Shown piece by piece: positions 28,171 through 38,930 of a DNA stretch of 64,000 nucleotides. Source of the DNA: AP-15 sp963733945. Lineage in GTDB: Bacteria; Pseudomonadota; Alphaproteobacteria; ATCC43930; CGMCC-115725. Within the stretch, counting starts at the first letter, position 1. The number at the start of each line of letters is the position of its first letter. Below the pieces are notes generated by a model. That model worked only from the letters and a program-made list of their open reading frames with translations. It was not told the origin of the DNA and made no database searches. The stretch is from positions 14,448 through 78,447 of the forward strand of contig CAVTFD010000035.1 in NCBI GenBank assembly GCA_963733945.1, written 5' to 3'. Made by a program: the position numbers and the translations under genes.

Positions 28171-28488
28171 AGCGCCGGTTCAAACGTAAAACGGTCCCTG
28201 GCTGTTCTCGTGACCCGGCCAGGGTCCAACGTGGGCGCTCATATGGGCCGGTGTCGGTTCCGTTCAAGGTTTCGCCCCCTGAGGAGCCGCCGGCGCTTGC
28301 AAGGCCGCGCGGGAGTGGCACCCGGATGCGTGTCACAATGGCCGCAATGGGGTCAAAAGCTGACCCCAAGGCAGCAACACGGAGGGTCTGCTCCCACCCA
28401 GAGCCGACCTGACGCCTCGGGTATCGTCCCGTCTGATTTTCTACTACGGTCTCGCGTCCGAACGCGGCGGCGCGGCAGGGAGGAACGG
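28171..28488. other. Intergenic region with an inverted repeat
   Basis: It lies between the divergent SIR2-like and amidohydrolase genes. TGGGGTCA (28348-28355) and TGACCCCA (28361-28368) form a perfect 8-base inverted repeat around AAAGC, which could be an operator or a hairpin. A ribosome binding site GGAGG lies just before ATG 28489. No gene was recognised. Confidence 0.6.
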
Positions 28489-29780
28489 ATGACGACGAAG
28501 GATTTCGCGGTGTTCGACGGCGACAGCCATGTGGTCGAGCCCGCCGCGCTGTGGGAGAAATATCTCGAACCGGAATACCGCACGCTCGGCAAGCATGCGC
28601 TGTGGCGCGAGGAAGGCCGGACGGGATCGTATCTAAAGGTCAACGGCGAGATTTTCCGCGGTCGGGGGAACCCCAATTTGCCGCGGCATGCATTGTGGCG
28701 GCCGGGCATGAGTTGGGATGCGATCGGGGAGTTGGATCCGCACACAAAGCATCCGATCAACGAAGGCGCTTGGGACCCGCAGGCTCGGCTCGCCGATATG
28801 GACGCGATGGGCGTCGATCAGACGCTCTTATACCCGACTTGGTTCGCCGAGGGGTTCTCTCTGGTCCGCGACCCGGATGTGGCTTACGCGCTGGCCCGCG
28901 CCTACAATGATTGGATCATCGACTTCTGCAAAGCGGCGCCGGACCGCTTGTTTGCCGCCGCAATCCTGCCGCTGCAGAACATGGATTTCGCGCTAGATGA
29001 GTTGACTCGGATGGCCGGCATTCCATCGGTCCGCGCGGTCTTCATCCGGCCGATGTTCCTCGAAGACCGCTATTTCAACCATCCCTACTACGACCCTCTG
29101 TGGTCGGAACTGGAGCGGCTCGGGCTCACCGCGGCGGTGCATGCGACGCCGGGTCTGTGGAACCCGGAATGGACCTCGCACGGGCCATTCTTTGAGAAGG
29201 TCAAAGACCGCTTGGCGCAGCCGCCGGTTCCCGGGGGCGGCGGCGGTCCGTTCGCCGGCGGCAGCGGGGCGCCGGCCAGTCGATCACGTTCATCGGCGCG
29301 ACACCGCTCGGCCATCCGCTGGCGCCAATCCTGGCCCAGTGGCTCGACAACCATATGTTTGTTGCCTCGACCCTGATCGGGTTTACGGTCATGGAGCGTT
29401 ATCCGGCGATGAAGGTCGTCGTGGCCCATGGCAAGGCCTCCTGGATGCAGGAAGTCCTGGAAAAAATGGAGGCCTCGACCCGGGTGATCCCGTTGCTGCA
29501 CCATTATCCGGTCAGTACCGAGCCCGAAGAGATGTGGGAGCACGGCAATGTCATGCTCGGCTTTGATGCTGAGGAGAGGCTGATCCAGAAACTGCCGCAG
29601 GATTTTGCGGCCAAGGTGATCTGGGGCTCGCGCTACCCGCATCACGACGCGACGAGCGCCTGGGACGCCATCGCCCAGTTGCGCAACGCCAATGTGCCGA
29701 ACGCTCTAATCGCCCGCATGATGGGTCAGAACGCGGTCGCTCAATTCGGCATCGAGACGATCCACCAGACGGCTGCGTAG
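28489..29780 (+). pseudogene. Amidohydrolase-2 family hydrolase, interrupted by one frameshift
   Basis: Third family member in the window, about 430 residues after repair. The N-terminal frame begins MTTKDFAVFDGDSHVVEP, with the DxDxH metal strand, and runs to FEKVKDRLAQ. The protein continues in another frame as GQSITFIGATPLGHPLAPIL, WLDNHMF, then VVAHGKASW and IWGSRYPHHD near the end. The break is in the G/C-rich tract 29230-29280, which contains a run of five G; one missing base would explain it. Frame conservation on both sides suggests a sequence error or a very recent mutation. Confidence 0.8.
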
Positions 29781-29902
29781 TTCACCGCGTGGGTACAGGC
29801 GCTGTTTTGTTTCTCCGGAGCCAAGGACCCCTCTCGGAAACTGCTCTTCGCCGGGCCGCCGGCATCTTATCCTGAGCCAAGACGCAGCCACCGGGAGGGA
29901 TC

Positions 29903-30823
29903 ATGAGTGTTCGGTTTTCATGCCGCTGCCCCAACGCCGATTATCTCGGATTTGAGGCGTCGCCAGAGGCCATCATCGCTTCGGCGAGAAAGGCGGAGGC
30001 ATTGGGTTTCGATGCCGTATTCGTCAACGACCACATCATCGTCGACGGGTCGTCCCGATCGGCTCCCTGGACCAATACTTACGATCCGCTGGTTGCGTTG
30101 TCGTTCATCGCCGCGAATACGACCCGGATCGGTCTCGGCGTTTCGGTGTTGATCATGCCCTACCGCAATCCGATCGCCAGCGCCAAAAGTCTAGCGACGA
30201 TCGATCGGATGTCGGGCGGTCGGCTGATCGCGGGCATTGGGGTGGGATGGAACGAAGCCGAGTTCAACGCTCTTGGGGTGCCCTTTCATCAGCGCGGTGC
30301 GCGCACGACCGAGTATCTACGGATCTGGCAGGCCTGCTGGGCGCCGGGCAAGGTCTCGTTTGCCGGGAAGTTCTTTAGCTTTTCCGATATGTATGTCAGT
30401 CCCAAGCCGCTGCAGCAGCCGTTTCCGCCAATCTGGATCGGCGGTGCAAGTGACGCGGCGCTGCGACGAGCAGCAACATTTGCCGCAGTGTGGCAGCCGA
30501 CCCCGATGCCTGTTGCGGACCTGGTCGACCGCCAGGCAGCGTTGCGCAAGGCCTGCGACCAGATCGGTCGTCAGCAGCCCCCGGAAACGCGGATGAGCTT
30601 TCGGGTCGAGTTCGGACCCAGCGCCGGGAATGCTCCACCCTCGGGCGCAGAGCGGCCGATCGGACACGGCACGCCGGCCGAGGTTGCGGCGGACCTGCTG
30701 CGCTACCGGGAAGCGGCGGGCTTGAACGCCTTCCAGATCAACTTCCATGGCTGCCGCAATCTTGACCACCTTCTCGACTCGATGGATCATTTCATGAGGG
30801 AAGTCAAACCGCTGGTAACGTGA
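29903..30823 (+). CDS. Luciferase-like (LLM) flavin/F420-dependent oxidoreductase
   Basis: A 306-residue TIM-barrel protein of the bacterial luciferase-like superfamily, resembling the subgroup of predicted F420-dependent oxidoreductases. Landmarks are VFVNDHIIV (the D-H of the cofactor pocket), IGLGVSVLIMPYRNP, GRLIAGIGVGWNEAEFNALG and PPIWIGG. Whether it uses F420 or FMN cannot be told from sequence alone, but the F420 operon at 31985-35712 makes F420 plausible. GGGAGG precedes ATG 29903. Confidence 0.85.
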   Translation: MSVRFSCRCPNADYLGFEASPEAIIASARKAEALGFDAVFVNDHIIVDGSSRSAPWTNTYDPLVALSFIAANTTRIGLGVSVLIMPYRNPIASAKSLATIDRMSGGRLIAGIGVGWNEAEFNALGVPFHQRGARTTEYLRIWQACWAPGKVSFAGKFFSFSDMYVSPKPLQQPFPPIWIGGASDAALRRAATFAAVWQPTPMPVADLVDRQAALRKACDQIGRQQPPETRMSFRVEFGPSAGNAPPSGAERPIGHGTPAEVAADLLRYREAAGLNAFQINFHGCRNLDHLLDSMDHFMREVKPLVT

Positions 30824-30850
30824 GCTTGCACAAGTCAAGGGTATAGCGGC

Positions 30851-31378
30851 TTACGGTTCCAGCGCACCGCCTAGTATCTCGCGCGCCGGCTGGGTGCCGT
30901 CCAGTGGGCGCAAAGTCCGGCGCTTGATCTTCCAGCCCTCGTCGGTGCGAACGAAGTCCCAGCGATTGGCCGAAACGCGGTGCACGTGGAAACCACGCGA
31001 TGAGCCATGGTTGGGGACGTCGAATAGCGGACCGACACGATCCGGCACGAGGATCTGCAAATAGGAGATCGCATACGCCGTGTCGCCGGCAACTCGCACA
31101 TAAGGCAAGCCGGCAAAATGCGCGATCCCCTGTTCGATCGCCCGGTGATGCTCGGGGTTCGAAGACCCGCTGGCGATCGCCGCCCGCCCGGTCGGCCGAG
31201 CGAACTCGGCGCCGCGGTCGAACACGCCGTCCTCGGTCCACACCGATGCGGTGTACTCTCCGGCGCCGGTATCCGCGCTGGGCGGATGGCTGGCGATGAG
31301 GTTGTAAATTTCGAGGCGGTCTTCGATCAGGCGAACCCGCTGCTCGAGCGTCTTGTCGTCGGTGGTGTCGATTGCCAT
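30851..31378 (-). CDS. SnoaL/NTF2-like family protein
   Basis: A 175-residue protein with the alpha+beta cone fold of the NTF2/SnoaL superfamily: an N-terminal helix with EDRLEIYNLIASHPPSAD, then WTEDGVFDRG, later VHRVSANRWDFVRTDEGWKI. Members of this subgroup act as hydrolases, cyclases, dehydratases or small-molecule binding proteins, and no specific role can be given. It lies convergent with the LLM gene, ending 28 bases from its stop. Confidence 0.8.
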   Translation of the reverse strand: MAIDTTDDKTLEQRVRLIEDRLEIYNLIASHPPSADTGAGEYTASVWTEDGVFDRGAEFARPTGRAAIASGSSNPEHHRAIEQGIAHFAGLPYVRVAGDTAYAISYLQILVPDRVGPLFDVPNHGSSRGFHVHRVSANRWDFVRTDEGWKIKRRTLRPLDGTQPAREILGGALEP

Positions 31379-31522
31379 TTGATGCTCCTTGTGGGGGAAG
31401 CATCCGACTTTATCCGAAACGAAGGACCGATGCCGCGTTAGGCCAAGAATCGCCCACGCCGGGAACCCCGACTTACTTCAGTGTTTCCTTAGGTTGCGGC
31501 ACATGTTGTGGGAGGTAAGGCG

Positions 31523-31927
31523 ATGTACAGTTTCAATTTGAAGGCTGAGCAGGTCTTCGACCCAAAAAAGCATATGGAAAAGGTCCTCGGCACGACCGGC
31601 GAAGGCGATGTTACGATCGCGTGCTGGGAGCCGGGGCAGACCAGCCCGTATCATTGCCACCCGGATGCAACCGAGATCTATTTCTGCTTCGAGGGCGGCG
31701 GCACGATGCGTACCCCGATACAGACCATTGCAATCGAGCCGGGGGCCTTTGTCGTCCACCCGCGCGGTGAATTGCACGAATACGTCAATGGCCCGCGGCG
31801 CACGCTGCTGTTTCGGGTGCGTTATGGCGACGCAATGTCCGGCCGCACCAAGGAATGGCCGAGCAACCCGAACTGGCAGCCGCGCCCCGAGGATCTTGAA
31901 TATTTTCAGAAAAATATTGCGGGATGA
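31523..31927 (+). CDS. Cupin domain protein
   Basis: A 134-residue single-domain cupin. The first cupin motif is PYHCHPDATEIYFCFEG (HxH...E) and the second PGAFVVHPRGELHEY with the late His, so a metal site is likely. Function unknown; small cupins often act on or bind organic acids. ATG 31523 is chosen because GGAGG lies upstream; a GTG 15 bases earlier is in frame but lies on the ribosome binding site. Confidence 0.82.
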   Translation: MYSFNLKAEQVFDPKKHMEKVLGTTGEGDVTIACWEPGQTSPYHCHPDATEIYFCFEGGGTMRTPIQTIAIEPGAFVVHPRGELHEYVNGPRRTLLFRVRYGDAMSGRTKEWPSNPNWQPRPEDLEYFQKNIAG

Positions 31928-31984
31928 GGCCGGGATGACCGAACGCAACGACCTGGGCATCGCCCAGCGGCAGGTGAAGGCGGG

Positions 31985-32929
31985 CTAGCGGCCTCGACCG
32001 GCTGCCAACACCACCCTTGCCAACGCGTCCCGGTCGGCAAGGGTCTCCATCAAGGTGCGGGTCGCGGTAAAGGGCAGATCTAGGCTCTCCATTGCCGCAA
32101 TATCCGCCTCGTCGATCACATAATGGTCGAGAATATCGCCGTAATGGCGCGCCACCGCGGCAGCCCCGACGGGCAGGCCGAGCTCAGCCATCATCTTGGC
32201 GGTGGGACCCTTGACGGCCTTGCCGCCGATGATCGGCGAGACCGCGACGACCGGCGCAGGACACGCGCGCAATGCGTCGCGCACGCCCGGCAGACTCAGG
32301 ATTGGATCGACGCTGATAAACGGGTTCGACGGGCAGATCACGACAATGCGCAGGTTTCGGTCGGCGAGAGCTGCAAGGAAATCGGGGTGTGGGTGCGCCG
32401 TCTTCGCACCGGCAAAGGCGATCTCTCGAACCGGTGGGGCGCATTGCCGGCGAACGAAATAATCCTGGAAATCGAGCCACCCTTCGGGAGTTAGCAGCCG
32501 GGTGCGCACCCGGTCGTCGCTCATCGGCAAAAGATGCGCCGAAATCCCGAGGCGGCGGCGGAAATCATCGGTGATTTGCGACAGGCTCTCGCCGGCGGCG
32601 AGGCGCCAGGTGCGCTCGATATGGGTGGCGAGATCGCCGTCGCCGAGCTTGAACCAGGTCTCGCCGCCGAGGCTCTCGAGGGCGGCCATGAACGTCCAGG
32701 TTTCGTCGCGCCGGCCCCAGCCGGTTTCCGGGTTATCGATGCCGGCGAGGGTGTAAAGCAAGGTGTCGAGATCGGGCGAGACTGACAGTCCCAAATGCTC
32801 GAAATCGTCGCCGGTATTGGCGACCACCGTCAGCGCCCCCGGCGGCAGGGTGCGATAGAGGCCGAGCGCCAGCTTGGCGCCACCGATCCCGCCCGACAGC
32901 GCCAGGACAGAGCCTCGCTCCACGCTCAT
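31985..32929 (-). CDS. cofD: 2-phospho-L-lactate transferase (CofD/FbiA), F420 biosynthesis
   Basis: A 314-residue enzyme that joins the phospho-lactyl (or phosphoenolpyruvyl) moiety to the deazaflavin Fo, giving F420-0 (or its dehydro form). Family landmarks are LSGGIGGAKLALGL at residues 11-24, VVANTGDDFEHLGLSVSPDL, ETGWGRRDETW and VVICPSNPFISVDPIL. Start ATG 32929 overlaps the cofE stop as ATGA; the open frame continues upstream into cofE but without family similarity. It is the last gene of the minus-strand F420 operon. Confidence 0.93.
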   Translation of the reverse strand: MSVERGSVLALSGGIGGAKLALGLYRTLPPGALTVVANTGDDFEHLGLSVSPDLDTLLYTLAGIDNPETGWGRRDETWTFMAALESLGGETWFKLGDGDLATHIERTWRLAAGESLSQITDDFRRRLGISAHLLPMSDDRVRTRLLTPEGWLDFQDYFVRRQCAPPVREIAFAGAKTAHPHPDFLAALADRNLRIVVICPSNPFISVDPILSLPGVRDALRACPAPVVAVSPIIGGKAVKGPTAKMMAELGLPVGAAAVARHYGDILDHYVIDEADIAAMESLDLPFTATRTLMETLADRDALARVVLAAGRGR

Positions 32930-33693
32930 CGGAACAAATCGTGTTCGGCAGGGCGGATCAAGGCGGCGGCCGGCACCTCCGGGGCGGACCAATGGAGCCC
33001 GCGCACCAAGACCATCGGTAGGGCTTCATCGGCCTGGCCCATCAACAGTCCCGCGGCAGCGGCGATCTCGTCGGCAAAGCCGGTTTCGGTCACCAGCAGC
33101 TCACGCCCGAAGAGATCAGGCTGACCGCGCATGTCAATCACCGCCGGCAGCCCCGCGGCGCCCAGAGCGATGCCCACGGTCCCCTTTCGCCAGGCCCGGC
33201 CAAAGCTATCGCTGATGACGACACCGATCCGCACCGCGAAGGTGTCGATAATGTGCTGCTGCAGGCTCGCGGCTGAGGCGTCCGGGTCCTTCGGCAACAG
33301 CAACACGCGTTCCACCCCATCTTCCGTAGGGATGTTCGAGTGGTCGATGCCGGCGTTGGCCATGACAAAGCCGAGGCGGTGCTCCACGATCAGGAGCCCC
33401 GGGCGATGGCGCACCACCCGTTTTGACTCGCCGAGGACCACCTCAACAAAGCGTGGATCCTTGTCAAGCTCGGCAGCCAGAGCGATCGCCCGTTCCGAGG
33501 GCTGGACGGTCGCTACGTCGACGTACCGACCCTCGGCTTTGGAGACGATCTTCTGCGCCACAACCAAGACGTCGCCGTGTTCCGGGACCAGCCCGTTTGC
33601 AGCGAACGCCTCCGTCGTGATGGCACCGAGATCGTCCCCAGGCTCGACCAGCTTGATGCCGGTCAGCGCCTTGATCGTAACTTCAGGGATCAT
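32926..33693 (-). CDS. cofE: Coenzyme F420-0:L-glutamate ligase (CofE)
   Basis: A 255-residue GTP-dependent ligase that adds gamma-linked glutamates to F420-0. Conserved blocks are GDVLVVAQKIVSKAEGR, MANAGIDHSN (with the following EDGVERVLLLPKDPD) and VVISDSFGRAWRKGTVGIA. The length fits the single-domain CofE rather than the mycobacterial FbiB, which has an extra nitroreductase-like domain. Both ends overlap neighbours by four bases (ATGA), so fgd, cofE and cofD are probably translationally coupled. Confidence 0.95.
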   Translation of the reverse strand: MIPEVTIKALTGIKLVEPGDDLGAITTEAFAANGLVPEHGDVLVVAQKIVSKAEGRYVDVATVQPSERAIALAAELDKDPRFVEVVLGESKRVVRHRPGLLIVEHRLGFVMANAGIDHSNIPTEDGVERVLLLPKDPDASAASLQQHIIDTFAVRIGVVISDSFGRAWRKGTVGIALGAAGLPAVIDMRGQPDLFGRELLVTETGFADEIAAAAGLLMGQADEALPMVLVRGLHWSAPEVPAAALIRPAEHDLFR

Positions 33694-34694
33694 CCGCCGA
33701 ACTTGGCGCGCAGCAATGGCAACACGCGCTCGGCATAAAGCTTCAGAAAGCGCGCCTGGTCGGGGCCGGGGGCGTGGAACACGAGATGGCTGAAGCCGAG
33801 CTCGACATAGGGACGGATCTGCTCGACCTGCGCCTCGGGATCGGACGAGACGATCCAGCGGCTGGCCGCGCGGTCGAGCGGCAAGGAGGCGGCGAGCCGC
33901 TCCATCTCGACCGGGTCCTCGACCCCGACCTTTTCCTCCGGCGACAGAGCGAGGGCCGCCCAGTGTCTTGTGTCCTCCTTGGCGCGCACCGCGTCGGTGT
34001 CGAACGACACCTTGACCTCGATCATCTTCTCAAGGCTCGCGCTCTCGCGGTGGGCCCTGACGAGGCCTTCGCCGACCTTGCCGACCAGGTCGGTGTAGAG
34101 CTGGGGGTTCTTCCCGCTGGTGCAGATGAAGCCCTCGGCAACCTGGCCGGCCATCGCCGCAGCAAGCGGGCCCGAAGCGGCGACCCAGATCGGCACCTTC
34201 TCTTTGGGCTTGTCGTAAATCGTCGCGTTTTCGGTGCGATAGAACTGGCCGGCGAAGCTGACCCGGTCCTCGGTCCACAATTTGTTAATCAGCGCGATCA
34301 ACTCGCGTAGCCGGTCGCGCCGTTCCTTGGGGCCCGGCCATTTGATGCCGCTCGACGGCACCTCATTGAGCAACTCGCCGGTGCCGACGCCGAGTACGAC
34401 CCGTCCCGGAAACATCGTTCCGAGCGTGCCGAAAACCTGGGCGATGACGGACGGGTGGTAGCGGAAGGTCGGGGTCAACACGCTGGTGCCGATCACCACC
34501 CGCTGCGTGCGCGCGCCGAGCGCGCCGAGCCAAGCGAGCGCCGACGGGGCATGACCGTCGGTATGCTTCCACGGCTGGAAGTGATCGCTGACAAAGACCG
34601 AGTCGAACCCGACCGTTTCGGCCAGGCACGAGAAGTCAAGCAATTCGCGCGGTCCGAACTGCTCGGCCGACGCTTTGTATCCAAGCTTCAGCAA
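33690..34694 (-). CDS. fgd: F420-dependent glucose-6-phosphate dehydrogenase
   Basis: A 334-residue LLM-fold protein that aligns along its whole length with my recollection of M. tuberculosis Fgd1. Shared blocks include LKLGYKASAEQF, VSDHFQPWKH, IGTSVLTPTFRYHPSVIAQ, LGVGTGELLNE, GFICTSGK and HLVFHAPGPDQARFL. The residues matching Fgd1 His40, Trp44 and Glu109 are His38, Trp42 and Glu107; the phosphate-binding Lys198, Lys259 and Arg283 match Lys195, Lys255 and Arg279. It should oxidise glucose-6-phosphate to 6-phosphogluconolactone while making F420H2. It overlaps cofE by four bases. A related sugar-phosphate or alcohol substrate cannot be excluded without assay. Confidence 0.85.
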   Translation of the reverse strand: MLKLGYKASAEQFGPRELLDFSCLAETVGFDSVFVSDHFQPWKHTDGHAPSALAWLGALGARTQRVVIGTSVLTPTFRYHPSVIAQVFGTLGTMFPGRVVLGVGTGELLNEVPSSGIKWPGPKERRDRLRELIALINKLWTEDRVSFAGQFYRTENATIYDKPKEKVPIWVAASGPLAAAMAGQVAEGFICTSGKNPQLYTDLVGKVGEGLVRAHRESASLEKMIEVKVSFDTDAVRAKEDTRHWAALALSPEEKVGVEDPVEMERLAASLPLDRAASRWIVSSDPEAQVEQIRPYVELGFSHLVFHAPGPDQARFLKLYAERVLPLLRAKFGG

Positions 34695-34758
34695 CGGCTG
34701 CTCCTATATTCAGAGGCGTTTTCCCTCACCCCGCTGGAGTGAAGGCACTTCGTTTGGT

Positions 34759-35712
34759 CTAGATTTTTGCTAGCACGTCGTCGCGAAAGCGGCGCATGTT
34801 GGCGATCATTGCGTCGGCGGTGGCGCCGTCGAAATTGAAATCGACATGGCCGACGCCGAACTCTTTGAAAGCCTTTAGGTCGTCAATGATGTCCGCGGTT
34901 TCGCCTGAGAACAGCCGTCGCTCGCCGTCATCGGCACGCGCCGGCAAGGATTTCCCCATGCCAGTGATGCGATAGGCGAGAGCGATTTTGGCCGGATCGC
35001 GGCCGGCCTCACGGGTCAATCGGCGCAACCGTTCCACCCCAGCTGCGAAGCGCTTCATCGAGTCGAGCCGGTGCTGCGGATTGGTGCCGATCGGATACCA
35101 GCCGTCGCCGAGCGTGGCAGTGCGGCGCAGCGCCGGCCCGCTTTCGCCGCCGACCCAAATCGGCGGGTGCGGCTTCTGCACCGGCTTGGGCTCGAACAGC
35201 ACATTGGCGAACTTGACGTATTTGCCCTCGAAGCGAGGGTCGTCCTTGGTCCACAGCTCGCGGCAAGCCATCAGATACTCGTCGGTTACGGCACCCCGCT
35301 CTGGGAATGGCGGCACCCCTAGCGCTTGGAATTCCTCTTTCATCCAGCCGGCGCCGATGCCGAAGGTCAGCCGGCCATTCGACAGCGCATCGATCGTGGC
35401 GAGCATCTTGGCCAGCAGCACGGCGGGGCGGTGCGGGACGACGGTGACCGAGGTCACGAGGCGCAGCCGTGAGGTCTTGCCGGCGACGAATGCAACCGCG
35501 GTCAGCTGCTCGTGCCGGTCGCCGCGCGAGCGGCCGGGAAACTCGCCGGTATCGCTGTAGGGATAGCGGGCCTCGATGTCCCGGGGGATGACGACATGGT
35601 CGCTGATCGTGGCATAGTCGTAGCCCAGCTTCTCGCCCTCGACGGCGATGCGGGCGAGATTCTCCGGCGTGGCGAGCGAACCGCTGACCGGCGCGCCGAA
35701 CCCGTACTGCAT
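34759..35712 (-). CDS. Luciferase-like (LLM) oxidoreductase, probably F420-dependent
   Basis: A 317-residue LLM-family TIM-barrel protein with YDYATISDHVVIPRD, LVTSVTVVPHRPAVLLAKML, GRLTFGIGAGWMKEEFQALG and PPIWVGGESGPALRR. It resembles the gene at 29903-30823 and belongs to the same predicted F420-using subgroup. It lies 64 bases upstream of fgd on the same strand and is probably the first gene of the operon, so it is a candidate user of the F420H2 made by Fgd. The substrate is unknown. Confidence 0.87.
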   Translation of the reverse strand: MQYGFGAPVSGSLATPENLARIAVEGEKLGYDYATISDHVVIPRDIEARYPYSDTGEFPGRSRGDRHEQLTAVAFVAGKTSRLRLVTSVTVVPHRPAVLLAKMLATIDALSNGRLTFGIGAGWMKEEFQALGVPPFPERGAVTDEYLMACRELWTKDDPRFEGKYVKFANVLFEPKPVQKPHPPIWVGGESGPALRRTATLGDGWYPIGTNPQHRLDSMKRFAAGVERLRRLTREAGRDPAKIALAYRITGMGKSLPARADDGERRLFSGETADIIDDLKAFKEFGVGHVDFNFDGATADAMIANMRRFRDDVLAKI

Positions 35713-36132
35713 CTATGCCTCCCGGCAACTGATTGGTGCCGAGCCTAGGGTAGCAGGCTCGGAGCGGTTTGGCTCGCCAGGAATCGGGGTATTCAGTCGG
35801 CGATTCTGGGATGGGTTGGCGCGATCGGCTCCCGACAGCGCAAATAGATTGGCGTGTGACGACGACGAGGACGTTTGCTGACAACCGAAAGTGAGGCTGG
35901 TCCCCCGACGATCGCTTGAAGCAAGCTTTGTTTTGTGACAAAATAAAGTCAACGTACGGTAATGATATGCAATCGCCTCATTTAAGGTGTGTTTGGGGTT
36001 GCGCAGAGTCCGAGACCAAGTGTAGCCTAAGAATTCATTTACGGACTGTTACGCGGGTTTACAAAAATTTACGCTGGCGATATGCCGGAGCGCGCATTCT
36101 GGCCAATGAAATCCTAGAGCAGGGAGAGCGGT
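35713..36132. promoter_or_regulatory. AT-rich divergent intergenic region with a palindrome
   Basis: This 420-base region separates the F420 operon (minus) from the LuxR-type regulator (plus) and is clearly AT-richer than the coding DNA around it. TTTTGTGACAAAA at 35931-35943 is a perfect 6-base inverted repeat around one G. Farther on, TTTACGG, TTTACAA and TTTACGC recur in the 40 bases around 36039-36078. GGGAG lies upstream of TTG 36133. No gene is supported here. Confidence 0.5.
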
Positions 36133-36891
36133 TTGGAATATCTGCGTTCGCCAGGTTCGGCCCACGACGTTGCGGTAGATTATCCGCAGGGTGTGGCGCT
36201 TGAGTTTGCCGAGCCAGCTCGGCGCCACCTCGCGATCATCGACCAAAGCCGGTTGCGGCGTGATTGCCTCAAACTGGCGCTCGGCCAACAACCCAGACGA
36301 TGGCGGGTCACCGATGTTCCGCTGGCCGCAGATCTTTTGAGGCTCGTGCGGGAGGGCGAGAGCGTCGCGGTGATTTTGCTCGGCGCCTCGACTTGCGGGC
36401 ATGTCGATCTGGCCGACCTTGCCCTTTTGGTGGCTTCGGTGCCCCACATCCCGATTTTGGTGACCGCTGACTGTGACGATCCGGAGCGCGCCCACGCGAT
36501 CCTGCGCTCGGGCGCCCGCGGTTTTCTGCCGATGAATCTCAGCCTCAAAGTGCTGGTGGCCGCGCTCGAGCGCATCCGTGCTGGGGGAACCTATGTTCCC
36601 TTGGAACTCACCGCGCCCGCGCCTCCGGCTACGCCGGAGAAGTCCTCTCGCTCTCCGTGGCAAGAACTGACGCGACGCCAGCGCGATGTCCTGGCGCTGA
36701 TCTCTGAGGGGAAACCGAACAAGTTGATTGGCGATGCCCTGACCATGTCCGAAAGCACGGTCAAGGCCCATGTGAAGCAGATCATCAAGCGCCTTCACGT
36801 CGCTAACCGCACCCAGGCGGCATTGCTGGCGACCCGTCGCAACCACAGCGGTCTCGGAGCCATTGGGCAAGTAGCCGAACGGGTATTGTAA
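36133..36891 (+). CDS. LuxR-type transcriptional regulator with atypical receiver domain
   Basis: A 252-residue protein with an N-terminal receiver-like fold (residues 31-150) and a C-terminal LuxR/FixJ helix-turn-helix (ELTRRQRDVLALISEGKPNK, then MSESTVKAHVKQIIKRL). One acidic residue of the receiver pocket is kept (Asp37 in IIDQS), but the expected phospho-acceptor position lies in VILLGAST with no Asp, and the conserved Lys is replaced in GFLPMNLS. It therefore probably works without phosphorylation. Start TTG 36133 has GGGAGAG upstream. It is followed 82 bases later by acs, a possible target. Confidence 0.83.
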   Translation: MEYLRSPGSAHDVAVDYPQGVALEFAEPARRHLAIIDQSRLRRDCLKLALGQQPRRWRVTDVPLAADLLRLVREGESVAVILLGASTCGHVDLADLALLVASVPHIPILVTADCDDPERAHAILRSGARGFLPMNLSLKVLVAALERIRAGGTYVPLELTAPAPPATPEKSSRSPWQELTRRQRDVLALISEGKPNKLIGDALTMSESTVKAHVKQIIKRLHVANRTQAALLATRRNHSGLGAIGQVAERVL

Positions 36892-36973
36892 ACCGTTCGG
36901 CACGGCGGAATAATCCTCGGCGATCCCGCGCGGCGCGGTAACCGGCGCCGCCAGCCGACGAGGAAAAAGTGCC

Positions 36974-38916
<1,943 letters not shown>

Positions 38917-38930
38917 TCGGCGGCCTGCGG

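Noticed and set aside
27058..28412. Similar short sequences (GGTCTGCT with nearby GACCT) on both sides of the SIR2-like gene, possibly insertion scars
   Set aside because: The match is about ten bases with gaps and different spacing; too weak to claim flanking repeats.
35916..36203. A 95-codon open frame before the LuxR-type gene
   Set aside because: It overlaps the supported regulator, has no family features and lies in AT-rich promoter-like DNA.
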